This document shows positions 1 through 9,494 of a DNA stretch of 64,000 nucleotides, in pieces. The notes below the pieces were generated by a model. The model was not told where the DNA came from. It saw only the letters and a program-made list of their open reading frames with translations, and made no database searches. This stretch comes from an uncultured Lachnospiraceae bacterium (GTDB lineage Bacteria; Bacillota; Clostridia; Lachnospirales; Lachnospiraceae): NCBI GenBank assembly GCA_946411695.1, contig CAMKEX010000001.1, positions 23,060 to 87,059 of the forward strand, read 5' to 3'. The position numbers and the translations under genes were made by a program. Within the stretch, counting starts at the first letter, position 1. Each line of letters starts with the position of its first letter.

Positions 1-1
1 A

Positions 2-1771
2 TCCGATGCCTCCTCTTTCCCTTCCGGCGGCCTTCGGGCAACCTTCGAGGCCCGCGGCTACACAGCATGGGATCCCACATCCTTCGCTTTTATTAAGGAA
101 AAGTCTCTGTGCATTCCCACAATCTTCTGTTCCTATTCGGGACATGCACTGGACAAAAAGATGCCCCTTCTGCGCTCCATGGACGCAGTCAGCAAAGAGG
201 CTGTCCGCATCCTGCGTCTGTTCGGAAACAACACTGCCAAGCGTGTCATCGCCCAGGTGGGTTCCGAGCAGGAATATTTCCTGATCGACAAAGAACTGTA
301 CAAGCAGAGGGAAGACCTGATCATGACCGGCCGGACCCTCATCGGCGCCAAACCGCCCCGCGGCCAGGAACTGGAGGACCACTACTACGGCGCGATCCGC
401 CCCCGCGTGCAGTCCTATATGCAGGACCTGGACAATGAACTCTGGAAACTCGGCGTCCTGTCCAAGACCAAGCACAATGAAGTGGCTCCCTCCCAGCATG
501 AGATGGCGCCTATTTTCACCGACGCCAACATGGCATGCGACCAGAACCAGATCACCATGGAGATGATGAAAAAGGTGGCCGACCGCCACGGTCTGGTCTG
601 CCTGCTGCACGAGAAGCCCTTCGCAGGCGTGAACGGCTCCGGCAAGCATGACAACTGGTCCCTCGGCACAGACACCGGCGAAAATCTCTTCAAGCCCGGA
701 TCCACTCCCCGTGAAAACGCCCAGTTCCTGCTGTTTCTGACCGCCTTCATCAAGGGCGTCGACGAATACCAGGATATGCTCCGCGCCACAGTCGCCACCC
801 CCGGCAATGACCACCGCCTGGGTGCTCAGGAGGCTCCGCCCGCTGTTGTTTCCATTTTCATGGGCGAGGAACTGAGCGCCGTCATCGAATCCATCATCGA
901 CGACACCGCCTACACCAATGCAGGCAAGCGCACCCTGGCCATCGGCGTCGACACCATGCCGCCCATTCCCATGGACAATACCGACCGCAACCGCACCTCG
1001 CCCATGGCTTTCACCGGCAACAAGTTTGAGTTCCGCATGGTAGGTTCCTCTCTCTCCATTTCCGGTCCCAACATCGTCCTCAACACCATGATGGCCGAGG
1101 AACTGGGCCGGTTCGCCGACGAGCTGGAAAAGTCCGATGACTTCCACCACGATCTCAATGCCCTGATCCGCCGGGAACTGACTGCCCACAAACGCATTAT
1201 TTTTGACGGCAACGGCTATGACGAGGCATGGATCGAGGAAGCCAAACGCCGCGGTCTCTGCAACAACATCTCCACTGTGGATGCTCTGCCGGCCTATATC
1301 ACCGACAAGAATATCGAACTCTTTACCAGCCACTCGATCTACACGCGCGATGAGGTCTATGCCCGCTACAACATCCACGTGGAGAACTATACCGCCACCA
1401 TCTCCATGGAGGCCAGGACCCTGATCGACATGCTGCGCAAAGAGATCCTTCCCGCCGTCTCACGATACGGCTCCACGCTCTGCCGCGGTGTCGAGAAGCG
1501 CAAAGCACTGGGCTTCCCCGCCAAATATGAAGAGATGAACGCCCTCAACAACTGCATGCTGACCGACTGTCTGAGCGATGCCTGCGACAAACTTGAAAAA
1601 GACCTCCGCATTGTTCCCTCGGATCCGGAAGAAGCCATGCGCTACTGCCACACCGTCATTGTACCGGACATGAACGAGTGCCGCAGCTTCGCCGATGAGC
1701 TTGAGTCCATCACCGCCCGCGATGCATGGCCGATCCCCGTCTACTCCGATCTCCTCTTCAGCGAGATCTGA
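2..1771 (+). CDS. glnN: Glutamine synthetase type III, 5'-truncated by window edge
   Basis: Makes glutamine from glutamate, ammonia and ATP in the cytoplasm. The reading frame is open from base 2, where it already reads [20 protein letters not shown], typical of the GSIII family; the ATG at 161 is internal. The visible part is 589 residues against roughly 700 for the family, so about 110 N-terminal residues lie outside. The ATP/glutamate-binding signatures [11 protein letters not shown] and [11 protein letters not shown] are intact. It stands alone here, and a strong terminator follows the stop by about 40 bases. Family assignment is secure; regulation cannot be judged because the promoter is outside the window. 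Confidence 0.95.
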   Translation, partial: SDASSFPSGGLRATFEARGYTAWDPTSFAFIKEKSLCIPTIFCSYSGHALDKKMPLLRSMDAVSKEAVRILRLFGNNTAKRVIAQVGSEQEYFLIDKELYKQREDLIMTGRTLIGAKPPRGQELEDHYYGAIRPRVQSYMQDLDNELWKLGVLSKTKHNEVAPSQHEMAPIFTDANMACDQNQITMEMMKKVADRHGLVCLLHEKPFAGVNGSGKHDNWSLGTDTGENLFKPGSTPRENAQFLLFLTAFIKGVDEYQDMLRATVATPGNDHRLGAQEAPPAVVSIFMGEELSAVIESIIDDTAYTNAGKRTLAIGVDTMPPIPMDNTDRNRTSPMAFTGNKFEFRMVGSSLSISGPNIVLNTMMAEELGRFADELEKSDDFHHDLNALIRRELTAHKRIIFDGNGYDEAWIEEAKRRGLCNNISTVDALPAYITDKNIELFTSHSIYTRDEVYARYNIHVENYTATISMEARTLIDMLRKEILPAVSRYGSTLCRGVEKRKALGFPAKYEEMNALNNCMLTDCLSDACDKLEKDLRIVPSDPEEAMRYCHTVIVPDMNECRSFADELESITARDAWPIPVYSDLLFSEI

Positions 1772-1813
1772 CGGATCCCTAAAGGGATCAGCCCTTTCAA
1801 TCAGATCATATTC

Positions 1814-1855
1814 AAAAATCCCTGCTGCACCAGTCCGGCGCCGCAGGGATTTTTT
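1814..1855 (+). terminator. Rho-independent terminator after glnN
   Basis: The stem AAAAATCCCTGC at 1814-1825 pairs with GCAGGGATTTTT at 1843-1854, with a GC-rich loop and a T run. The A-rich left arm means it could also act on the minus strand. Confidence 0.9.
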
Positions 1856-1859
1856 TGAT

Positions 1860-2138
1860 ATTGTTTTTAAAAAAACAGGCATTTTATGCTGATTTTAGTG
1901 ATATTAGTGTGGATCCGGAGCTCTCCCCTGAGTTCCCCTAAGTTTCCCCTGAGTTTCGCCCGAGCCCTGCGCCATGAAGGATAAACACATGCAGGGGGAT
2001 TACAAATTGTATGGGGCCTGCAGAAGGCAAAGAAATGCAGGCGCAGGATTGATTATAGATGACGCAGGAATGCAAGACAGTACAGGATTCCGACATGCGA
2101 TGGAATACAGAAGGCGCGGGAATGCAGGCAGTGCAGGA
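1860..2138. other. Gene-free spacer with low-complexity DNA
   Basis: No credible gene is seen. Around 1923-1960 a degenerate 12-base motif (CCCCTGAGTTT-like) recurs about three times, and 2020-2140 holds several imperfect copies of a GCAGGAATGCAG-like motif. Both look like decayed minisatellites. The two flanking genes converge here. Confidence 0.5.
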
Positions 2139-2999
2139 TCACTGAGGGATCCTTTCAAGCTCAGAGGGGTCCGGCATCCCCGGAGCTGCCGCGCCCTGCA
2201 CCGGGACGCTTTCTGCGTTTTCGCCCGGCAGGGACCCCTTCTCTCCGGCTCTTCTCTTTTCCCGTCTGATGATCTCGGATTCGCTTTTCTCCAGGATCAT
2301 CAGGGCAAGGCCCTCCCGGACCGTCACTGACGCGCGGCCGGAAGCCGTGCCGCGCACCGTGTCCGCGTTCACTTCATTGCTCACGCCCACCGGGAATGTA
2401 TTGGTAACAGTAACCTCCGAGAGAGGATATTTCATTCCCTTCAGAGTGACGCCAGTCACCTCCCTGTCCAGGGCAAAGAAGGAAAAAGTTCCTTCATAAT
2501 CCGCCGGCAGCAGCACTGTCTCGCCGCCGATGACCGCAGCCAGCGTCGTTTTTCCGATCAGGTATCCTTCCGCGCCCTCTTCCTTCAGCCAGGAAAGGGT
2601 CTGCAGATTGGCGACAGTGTGATCGAGCCGCCCGCCCAGAGCGCCGTAGAACAGGATCTCTCTGCAGCCCCGCTCCAGACACATCCGCGCCGCGTAGATC
2701 GTGTCCGTATCGTCCTTCTCACAGGGAAGCCTGAGCAGACAGCCCGGATGCACGGCTTCGAATTCATCCAGATAGGGTCGGAACCTGTCTTCCAGTGAAT
2801 CAAAATCCCCCAGGACAAGATCGGGCATGATCCCCTGGGCCAGGAGTCTGGGCAGGCCGCCGTCCACGGCAACGACAAGGGGATCCTCCCTGCAATATTC
2901 AAAAGCCTTCGCAGAACGAAGGCTTTTGTGTTTTTCCCCGACCGGAATCGGGATCGGTTCATATTCACCGGCGCACATCAGGATTGCACGTCTCATCAT
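2139..2999 (-). CDS. thiN: Thiamine pyrophosphokinase
   Basis: Transfers pyrophosphate from ATP to thiamine to give thiamine diphosphate. The start chosen is the first ATG of the pair at 2997-2999, which overlaps the pgsA stop in an ATGA arrangement (translational coupling); the open frame further upstream is only antisense space inside pgsA. Family motifs are clear: VAVDGGLPRLL, DLVLGDFDSLED, EKDDTDT and GGRLDHTVANLQ. At 286 residues it is about 65 longer than usual, and the excess is a C-terminal charged tail after the thiamine-binding domain (from about residue 215) that I do not recognise. It is the last gene of the yicC-to-thiN operon. A thiC remnant lies at 55.4 kb, so the cell may rely on imported thiamine (inference). 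Confidence 0.92.
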   Translation of the reverse strand: MMRRAILMCAGEYEPIPIPVGEKHKSLRSAKAFEYCREDPLVVAVDGGLPRLLAQGIMPDLVLGDFDSLEDRFRPYLDEFEAVHPGCLLRLPCEKDDTDTIYAARMCLERGCREILFYGALGGRLDHTVANLQTLSWLKEEGAEGYLIGKTTLAAVIGGETVLLPADYEGTFSFFALDREVTGVTLKGMKYPLSEVTVTNTFPVGVSNEVNADTVRGTASGRASVTVREGLALMILEKSESEIIRREKRRAGEKGSLPGENAESVPVQGAAAPGMPDPSELERIPQ

Positions 3000-3538
3000 T
3001 TTGTCTCCATGGTACGGACTACATCCATATTCTGAGCGATATAGGTCACAAGGGAAACGATGGTCAGCACCAGAGCAACCCACATCACGATCGTGGTCAC
3101 CATCTGCAGCGCAGGGATATTCATGATCATGAGGATGATCATGATCATCTGGAAGGTTGTCTTCCATTTGCCCCAGTAATTTGCCGCAATGACGATCCCA
3201 TGCTCGGTAGCGATCAGCCTGAAGCCGCTGATGATAAATTCTCTCGCCACAATGATCACAACGATCCAGGAGGGAATCCTGCCCAGTTCGATCAGGCAGA
3301 TCATACCGGAAATGGTCAGGATCTTGTCGGCCAGAGGATCCATAAACTTTCCGAAGGTAGTCACCAGATTGCGGCTGCGGGCAATATAGCCGTCCAGCAG
3401 GTCTGTCAGCGACGCAACGATGAAAAGCACCAGAGCGATCCATTTCATTGTTTCCGTTGTCTTGGAAAGAAGCAGGAAGACGACAAAAAACGGAACCAGA
3501 ATAACTCGAAGCACAGTCAGTTTATTCGGCAGATTCAT
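2996..3538 (-). CDS. pgsA: CDP-diacylglycerol-glycerol-3-phosphate 3-phosphatidyltransferase
   Basis: Makes phosphatidylglycerol phosphate, the committed step to phosphatidylglycerol and cardiolipin, in the cytoplasmic membrane. The CDP-alcohol phosphotransferase signature is complete (DGYIAR, then G at +9 and two aspartates, GKFMDPLADK) near residues 45-70. The 180 residues contain about four to five hydrophobic helices, normal for the family. It lies 114 bases after rimO and overlaps thiN by 4 bases. PgsA next to rimO is a common clostridial arrangement. Confidence 0.95.
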   Translation of the reverse strand: MNLPNKLTVLRVILVPFFVVFLLLSKTTETMKWIALVLFIVASLTDLLDGYIARSRNLVTTFGKFMDPLADKILTISGMICLIELGRIPSWIVVIIVAREFIISGFRLIATEHGIVIAANYWGKWKTTFQMIMIILMIMNIPALQMVTTIVMWVALVLTIVSLVTYIAQNMDVVRTMETK

Positions 3539-3652
3539 AATACCCTCCCATCGGTCCGGTGGATTCCCGGCCGTTTTGCTTTACAAAAAACATGAACTAC
3601 AGGGCGCATATCCGTACGATTACGACCAGATCCGGTTCTGCCTGCGGGAAAG

Positions 3653-5011
3653 TCATTCCGCAATGACGCCGATCAGATCATATTCGTCGGATCCCGTGAT
3701 CTTCACACGGACAAAGTCACCCGACATCAGTTCCCGCCTGGTCTCTATGAAAAGAGTTCCGTCTACACCCGGTGCATCCATATAGGTACGCGCCGTATAG
3801 ACATCCTCTCCCACGATCCTGCCCTCTACGATGGCCTCCACTGTCCTGCCCTTCATGCGGCGGGCCTTTTTGAAGGCGATCTCCTGCTGCAGGAGCATCA
3901 GTTCTTTCCGGCGCTTTTTCTTGACCGGTGCCGGGATCTGGGCAGGCATTTTGGCGGCGGGTGTCCCCTCTTCACGGGAATAGGCAAAAACGCCCAGCCG
4001 CTCAAATTTCATTCTGCGGACAAAAGACAGCAGCGTCTTGTGGTCCTTGTCCACTTCACCGGGAAAACCCGTGATCAGAGTCGTCCGGATGCAGATGTCC
4101 GGAATCTCTTTTCTCAGAAGAGAGATGATTTCCTCCAGCTCTTTTCTGTCGGTGCGCCGTCCCATCCTCTTCAGGATGCTGTCGGAGGCATGCTGGATCG
4201 GCATATCAATATAATGAAGGACTTTTGCCTCCTCCTTCATGGTCTGCACCAGTTCCGGAGTGATCTCTTCCGGATAGCAGTACAGAAGGCGGATCCAGCG
4301 GATCTGCTCAATCTGTGCCAGTTTATGAAGCAATTCCGGAAGCATTTTCCTGCCGTACAGGTCTGTGCCGTAAAGAGTAGTCTCCTGGGCAACCAGGATC
4401 AGTTCGCGGACTCCCTGTCCGGCGAGCTGCTTCGCTGTCTCAAGAACGCTCTCCATCGGAATGCTCCTGTAGGAGCCGCGGATGGACGGGATCACGCAAT
4501 AGGTGCAGTGCTTGTTACAGCCCTCCGCAATGCGCAGATATCCATAGCCGTTCGCCGTGGTCAAAACACGCTTTGCGTCAGTCCTGGGGAGCCTGCGGAG
4601 ATCATTTAAGCGCACCAGCGCCCGGTCCTTTTCCTGCCGGCCGCCGTCCGCCTCATCACGTCCGAGTACCTCCTCCAGCGTCTGCAGGAGTGTGTCCTGG
4701 GCAGTTGTACCGATGACCGCATCGACCTCAGGAATCTCGCGGAGGATATCCTGGCTGTAGCGCTGAGCGAGACATCCGGTCACGATCAGGGCACGGAGCT
4801 GTCCGTCTGTCCTTCGCCGGGCAAGTTCCAGAATGCTCTCAATGCTCTCCTTTTTGGCGTCATTGATAAAGCAGCAGGTATTGATGACGGCAGCCTCTGC
4901 CGCTTCCTCGTCATCGGTGATCTCATATCCCGCCTGCGTCAGGTCTCCCAGCATTTCCTCGGAATCAACGAGATTCTTGTCACATCCGAGGGATACAAAC
5001 AGGATTTTCAT
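3653..5011 (-). CDS. rimO: Ribosomal protein S12 methylthiotransferase
   Basis: Radical SAM enzyme that methylthiolates the conserved aspartate of ribosomal protein S12. The N-terminal UPF0004 domain supplies three cysteines for the auxiliary 4Fe-4S cluster (SLGCDKN, INTCCFIND, TGCLAQRY). The radical SAM motif CNKHCTYC follows near residue 166, and a TRAM RNA-binding domain ends the protein. 452 residues is standard. The RimO-type context (SLGCDKNLVDSE) separates it from MiaB. Its start overlaps the rpoZ stop by 4 bases. Confidence 0.95.
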   Translation of the reverse strand: MKILFVSLGCDKNLVDSEEMLGDLTQAGYEITDDEEAAEAAVINTCCFINDAKKESIESILELARRRTDGQLRALIVTGCLAQRYSQDILREIPEVDAVIGTTAQDTLLQTLEEVLGRDEADGGRQEKDRALVRLNDLRRLPRTDAKRVLTTANGYGYLRIAEGCNKHCTYCVIPSIRGSYRSIPMESVLETAKQLAGQGVRELILVAQETTLYGTDLYGRKMLPELLHKLAQIEQIRWIRLLYCYPEEITPELVQTMKEEAKVLHYIDMPIQHASDSILKRMGRRTDRKELEEIISLLRKEIPDICIRTTLITGFPGEVDKDHKTLLSFVRRMKFERLGVFAYSREEGTPAAKMPAQIPAPVKKKRRKELMLLQQEIAFKKARRMKGRTVEAIVEGRIVGEDVYTARTYMDAPGVDGTLFIETRRELMSGDFVRVKITGSDEYDLIGVIAE

Positions 5012-5421
5012 TCCTCAGCTTCCTCATCTGCGATCAGTTCTTCGCCGTCAGCGGCCTCATCTTCCTCTTCCGCGTCTTCAGCATCGGCTTCCTCTGCAGA
5101 TGCCTCCTCAGTATCCCCGGATTCTTCTGCGGAGATCATATCAGCGGAACCTGTTTCCAGGACGGGCTCAGGGAACTCTTCCTCTGCCTCATCCTCAGCC
5201 AGGATCCGGATCTCTCCCTGGTTGAGCTCATCGACTGCGGTCGAGAGGGGCTTTTCGCCTCTGGAAACCTTGACAAGAGGCTCGTCGCCGTCCACGATCT
5301 GGCGCGCGCGCTTGGCAGTCGCCATAACGATGGAATAGCGGCTGTTGATGACGGGAGTCTCTCCCTCCTCAACTCCTTTATTGACAACTTTCATAAGATC
5401 CACATAAGACGGATGAATCAT
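5008..5421 (-). CDS. rpoZ: RNA polymerase omega subunit with long acidic tail
   Basis: Helps assemble RNA polymerase. The start at 5421 is preceded by a purine-rich Shine-Dalgarno (GAAAGGAAAGG) and opens MIHPSYVDLM; the frame upstream is not conserved. The omega fold is in residues 1-70, with SRYSIVMATAKRARQI. Residues 80-137 are almost wholly Glu, Asp and Ala, an acidic tail much longer than in standard omegas (about 70-100 residues in total). It sits between gmk and rimO, as in many Firmicutes. Confidence 0.93.
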   Translation of the reverse strand: MIHPSYVDLMKVVNKGVEEGETPVINSRYSIVMATAKRARQIVDGDEPLVKVSRGEKPLSTAVDELNQGEIRILAEDEAEEEFPEPVLETGSADMISAEESGDTEEASAEEADAEDAEEEDEAADGEELIADEEAEE

Positions 5422-5534
5422 GTAGGTAAACCTTTCCTTTCTATTTAGATATATATCATTCCAAACCAGCTCTCTCCCGCCGGAGCCTGTTTGCTGCGGC
5501 ATGTATCCGGAAAGGGCTGTTCTGTTTTTTTCTG

Positions 5535-6197
5535 TTACAGGATTTTCTCCAGTCCCGCACTGAAAGCAGCGGCGAAGGCCTCTTTTGCAGCCCGGTCGGT
5601 GATGATCTGACCGCCTGAATGATCGCCGTCAGCTGCCTCAGGTGTCCATGTGCCGCTGATCACGGAATGCAGGGACTCTGCGCAGGCTTCTACGTCGTCA
5701 TTGATGATCAGATAAGGATACTCCCCAATGGAGTGTACTTCCGCGGCAGCTCTGCGAAGCCGCTTCATTGCCTTCTCCTCCGATTCTGTCTGACGGCCGA
5801 AAAGTCTGTTTCTGAGTTCCTCCGCGGTCGGGGGTGCAATAAAAACAAGCAGCGTCTCCGGGAACTTTTCCCTGATCTGCATGGCGCCCTGCACCTCGAT
5901 CTCCAGAAGTACATCGCGTCCGGCGCGCCTGTTTTCCTCTACAAAAGCGCTCGGTGTTCCGTAATAGTTGTCCACAAACCCCGCATGCTCGAGCAGTCCG
6001 TCTCTTCTGACCAGATCTTCAAAGACTTCATTTGTGACAAAGTGATATTCGACACCGTCGGTCTCTCCCTCACGGGGCTTGCGCGTAGTCATGGATACCG
6101 AGAGCGCATATCCGTCATGCTCCTGCATCATACGGCGGATGACGGTCCCTTTTCCCGCTCCGCTGAAGCCGGAGATCACGATCAACTTTCCTTCCAT
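5535..6197 (-). CDS. gmk: Guanylate kinase
   Basis: Phosphorylates GMP to GDP with ATP. The P-loop GFSGAGKGT is at residues 9-17, the GMP-binding region has SVSMTTRKPREGE and YHFV, and EIEVQGA follows. The 220 residues include about 15 extra residues near 185-200 (PEAADGDHSGGQ) that interrupt the usual C-terminal helix. It has a good ribosome site (AAGGGGG) and lies in the remA-gmk-rpoZ order typical of Firmicutes. Confidence 0.95.
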   Translation of the reverse strand: MEGKLIVISGFSGAGKGTVIRRMMQEHDGYALSVSMTTRKPREGETDGVEYHFVTNEVFEDLVRRDGLLEHAGFVDNYYGTPSAFVEENRRAGRDVLLEIEVQGAMQIREKFPETLLVFIAPPTAEELRNRLFGRQTESEEKAMKRLRRAAAEVHSIGEYPYLIINDDVEACAESLHSVISGTWTPEAADGDHSGGQIITDRAAKEAFAAAFSAGLEKIL

Positions 6198-6258
6198 TTA
6201 TCTGCCCCCTTTCCACATATCCGGTAAAACGGAAATCTCTGTAAAATGAGTTCAGTTC

Positions 6259-6525
6259 CTATTCTTCCTGGTCGTTTTCGGACTCCGAGAGGGCGCGCCC
6301 CCGGATCGTTTCCGGAAGCAGAGCCGACAGGACGATCCTGTCGTTTTCCATGACGATCACTGACTTTGTCTTCCTGCCCTGGGTCGCATCGATTGTGCGG
6401 CCGTCGTTTTTGGCCTGGGAGACCAGCCTCCTTACCGGGGCCGAATCGGGGCTCACGATCGCTATGATTTTTCCCGCATTGACAATATTGCCGAATCCGA
6501 CATGTATCAGTTTATTAACTGCCAT
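6259..6525 (-). CDS. remA: RemA/DUF370 extracellular matrix regulator
   Basis: DNA-binding regulator; in Bacillus, RemA activates biofilm matrix genes. The family start MAVNKLIHVGFGNIVNAGKI fits the ATG at 6525; an in-frame GTG three codons earlier (6534) is also possible because the Shine-Dalgarno is weak (GGTG). The core SPDSAPVRRLV and DATQGRKTKSVIVM is intact. The 88-residue length is normal. It lies between yicC and gmk in the same operon. Confidence 0.93.
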   Translation of the reverse strand: MAVNKLIHVGFGNIVNAGKIIAIVSPDSAPVRRLVSQAKNDGRTIDATQGRKTKSVIVMENDRIVLSALLPETIRGRALSESENDQEE

Positions 6526-6558
6526 ATACTGCACCGCAAATCTGATCGGATCTACAGA

Positions 6559-7437
6559 TCATTCGATATTCTGCACCTGCTCGCGAATCTTCTCTACAGA
6601 GGTCTTGAGTTCGATCGCATGGTCGGAAATTTCACGGTCATCCGACTTTGAGAGGATCGTGTTGGATTCTCTGTTCATCTCCTGCGCGATAAAGTCGAGC
6701 TTGCGGCCGATACTTCCTCCCCGGGAGAGCTCCTGCCTGGTCGCCTCGATGTGGCTGTGCAGACGGACAAGTTCCTCGTCCACACAGACCTTGTCCGCGT
6801 AGATGGTCACTTCCTGGGCAATCCTGGACTCGTCGATGGAAGACGATTCCAGAAGCTCCGTCACCTTGTCCTGCAGATTCTTTCTGTAGGACTCGATCAG
6901 CCCGGGCGCGCGCAAAGAGATAAATTCCACATGGCCCAGCATCTCCTCAAGCTTGCCGTCCAGGTCATTTTTGAGGAACTCGCCCTCCCGGACCCTGGCT
7001 TCGTCGAACATCACGGCAGCGTCCCTGAGGACCTCCTGGAGATTCTCCCAGATTCCTTCGGGATCGACCGGCTCTTCCTCCATGGACAGGACGTCCGGAA
7101 AACGGGCCAGAGAAGAGACACGGACATCATTCTCGATTCCGAACTCCTCAGCCATCTGCTTCAGATACTTCCAGTACTCCCCGGCTATACGGGCGTTATA
7201 TTTGACCTCCATGTTGGATTCGGTAAGATCCTGGTAGGAGATAAAGACATCCACCTTGCCGCGCTGCATATATTTCTTCAGCTCCTTGCGGATCTGTGCC
7301 TCAAGAGGATTGAGAATCCTGGGCATTTTGATATTAATGTCAAGATACCGGTTGTTGACAGATTTGATCTCCACCGCGATCCTGAAAGAATCGTTCTGTA
7401 ATTCACTTCTGCCGTATCCTGTCATGCTTCTGATCAT
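6559..7437 (-). CDS. yicC: YicC family endoribonuclease/stress protein
   Basis: YicC (YloC) proteins are reported to be RNases or RNase adaptors. The start at 7437 (MIRSMTGYGR) has a strong GGAGG site; an upstream in-frame extension of 23 codons lacks one. The N-terminal YicC domain (MTGYGR, VEIKSVNNRYLDINIKMP) and the C-terminal DUF1732 domain (GGSIGRKLDFIAQEMNRE, KTSVEKIREQVQNIE) are complete at 292 residues. It is the first gene of the operon and has a promoter 85-110 bases upstream. Confidence 0.93.
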   Translation of the reverse strand: MIRSMTGYGRSELQNDSFRIAVEIKSVNNRYLDINIKMPRILNPLEAQIRKELKKYMQRGKVDVFISYQDLTESNMEVKYNARIAGEYWKYLKQMAEEFGIENDVRVSSLARFPDVLSMEEEPVDPEGIWENLQEVLRDAAVMFDEARVREGEFLKNDLDGKLEEMLGHVEFISLRAPGLIESYRKNLQDKVTELLESSSIDESRIAQEVTIYADKVCVDEELVRLHSHIEATRQELSRGGSIGRKLDFIAQEMNRESNTILSKSDDREISDHAIELKTSVEKIREQVQNIE

Positions 7438-7521
7438 GAGCTGTCCTCCTGAGGGGCGCTGCGTGTTCACGCCCTGGTCAGTATGTGGCTGTGTAACGAA
7501 GAGCATATAAAATCAGTATCC

Positions 7522-7549
7522 ATTATAACATTATACTTTCACCCGTCAA
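7522..7549 (-). promoter_or_regulatory. Sigma-A promoter of the yicC-thiN operon
   Basis: On the minus strand, TTGACG (7544-7549) and TATAAT (7522-7527) are separated by 16 bases. It faces yicC. No other clear promoter is seen inside the operon down to thiN. Confidence 0.75.
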
Positions 7550-7644
7550 GAAAGAAGTGTATACTAAATTGACGTGAGCCCATGCAGAATATGGGCTCAG
7601 GACTTTTGTACAGGTCCCGAATAAAGATAAGGAGACTTTTTTTC

Positions 7645-9456
7645 ATGGCTTTTGACGGCATCACCGTCGCCGGTCTGTGCAGTGAGCTGCAGGAAACGGC
7701 CGCCGGCGGACGCATCTATAAAATCGCGCAGACTGATAAAAACGAACTGGTGATCACCATACGCCCTGCCGCCGAACGCGGCAAAGGGCAGATCCGCCTC
7801 TACCTTTGTGCCGATCCCTCTCTTCCCCTGGTCTACCTGACCCGCACCAGCCGCCAGGCTCCCCTGCAGGCACCGGCTTTCTGCATGCTTCTGAGAAAGC
7901 ACCTGCAGAACGGGCGGATCGTCTCGATCACCCAGCCCGGCCTCGAGAGGATCCTGCGCTTCGAAGTCGAGCACCGCAATGAAATGGGCGACCTCTGCAC
8001 ACACTGTCTGGTCGTCGAGATCATGGGCAAACACAGCAACATCATCTTCCTCGATGACAGCGATACGATCGTCGACAGCATCCGGCACGTCTCCTCCCTG
8101 GTCAGTTCCGTGCGCGAGGTCCTGCCCGGCAGGCCCTATTTCATCCCCGACACACAGTCCAAAAAAGACCCCCTGAGCGAGACCCGCGAGGGCTTTATGT
8201 CAGTTCTGGACAATGGCCACATGGATGTCGCAAAGCTCCTCCTCAGGAGTTACACGGGCTTTTCCACCGTTGCGGCACAGGAACTTGCCCACAGGGCACA
8301 GCTCACCCAGGACCGCAGCGCGGCACTGCTTGCCCCCGCGGAAAAAGAGGCGCTCTGGGAGCAGTTCCGGGACCTGATCCTCCAGATCAGAGAAAAAAGA
8401 TTCACCCCGGTCATGTACTGCCGCCGGGGCGAAGGACAGGCAGCCGGGGCCCCCGCGGAATTCTCCCTTGTCAGGCTCGGCCACTATGCGGACTGCATTG
8501 AGGTTCCTTATGAATCTCCCTCCGCTCTGCTGGAGGATTTCTATGCCCGTAAAAATCTCTACACCCGTATCCGTCAGCGCTCCGCGGACCTCCGCCACAT
8601 CGTGCAGACTATCCTTGAGCGCGATGTGCACAAGTACGACCTCCAGTGCCGCCAGATCCGGGATACGGAAAAGAGGGAAAAATACAAAATTTACGGAGAA
8701 CTCCTCAATGCCTACGGTTATTCCGTTCCCGCCGGCGCAGAGAGCTGCCAGGTCCTGAACTACTACACCGGCGAAAACATCCGGATCCCGCTGGATCCCA
8801 CTCTCACGCCCCAGCAGAATGCCCAGAAATACTTTGACCGCTATGCACGCATGAAGCGCACCAACGAAGCGCTCACCCGCCTCACCGCAGAAGTAAGCGC
8901 CGAGATCGACCATTTGCGGAGCATCCAGAATGCCCTCGAATTCTCCACGACTGACGGCGATCTCTCCCAGATCCGCCGCGAAATGGAGGAGAGCGGCTTC
9001 CTTCGCCGCAAATACACCGGCCGCAGGGACTCCCGCTCAGACAGCAGAAAAGGCCGCTCCCGCACACCTCAGAGCAAGCCTCTTCACTATATCAGCAGCG
9101 ACGGATACGATATCTTTGTCGGCAAAAACAACACGCAGAACGACGAGATCACCTTCCATATGGCTGACAGCCGCGACATCTGGTTCCATGCCAATGATAT
9201 GCCCGGTTCCCATGTCCTGCTCAAAAGCGGCGGACGTTCCATGGACGAACTGCCGGACCGCGTTTTTGAAGAAGCCGCTGCCCTTGCCGCCTACTACTCA
9301 AGCGGCCGTGAGCAGGGCAAGGTTGAGATCGATTACCTCGAGCGCCGCAATGTCAAAAAGCCCTCCGGCGCAGCTCCCGGCTTCGTTGTGTACTATACCA
9401 ATTACTCCATACTCGCCAGGACGGATATCAGTGCCCTGCGCGAAGTAGAGGATTAA
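7645..9456 (+). CDS. rqcH: Ribosome quality control factor RqcH (NFACT family)
   Basis: Binds stalled 50S subunits carrying peptidyl-tRNA and adds C-terminal alanine tails that mark nascent chains for proteolysis. The start at 7645 (MAFDGITVAGL) follows AAGGAGA by 9 bases. The order is NFACT-N (residues 1-200), helix-hairpin-helix and coiled coil (about 230-440), then NFACT-R (IFVGKNNTQND, WFHANDMPGSHV). 603 residues, slightly longer than Bacillus RqcH, with a basic low-complexity stretch near 460-475. The catalytic Asp-Arg pair of Bacillus RqcH reads Glu-Arg here (GLERILRF). A perfect inverted repeat in the leader (GAGCCCAT 7576-7583 with ATGGGCTC 7591-7598) could affect expression. Confidence 0.93.
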   Translation: MAFDGITVAGLCSELQETAAGGRIYKIAQTDKNELVITIRPAAERGKGQIRLYLCADPSLPLVYLTRTSRQAPLQAPAFCMLLRKHLQNGRIVSITQPGLERILRFEVEHRNEMGDLCTHCLVVEIMGKHSNIIFLDDSDTIVDSIRHVSSLVSSVREVLPGRPYFIPDTQSKKDPLSETREGFMSVLDNGHMDVAKLLLRSYTGFSTVAAQELAHRAQLTQDRSAALLAPAEKEALWEQFRDLILQIREKRFTPVMYCRRGEGQAAGAPAEFSLVRLGHYADCIEVPYESPSALLEDFYARKNLYTRIRQRSADLRHIVQTILERDVHKYDLQCRQIRDTEKREKYKIYGELLNAYGYSVPAGAESCQVLNYYTGENIRIPLDPTLTPQQNAQKYFDRYARMKRTNEALTRLTAEVSAEIDHLRSIQNALEFSTTDGDLSQIRREMEESGFLRRKYTGRRDSRSDSRKGRSRTPQSKPLHYISSDGYDIFVGKNNTQNDEITFHMADSRDIWFHANDMPGSHVLLKSGGRSMDELPDRVFEEAAALAAYYSSGREQGKVEIDYLERRNVKKPSGAAPGFVVYYTNYSILARTDISALREVED

Positions 9457-9494
9457 AGGCCGTCTCCCCAGATCTGCAGCTGAAAGCGCCCTGA

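Noticed and set aside
3000-3443. Long N-terminal extension of thiN
   Set aside because: It lies inside pgsA in another frame; conserved thiN sequence begins at 2999.
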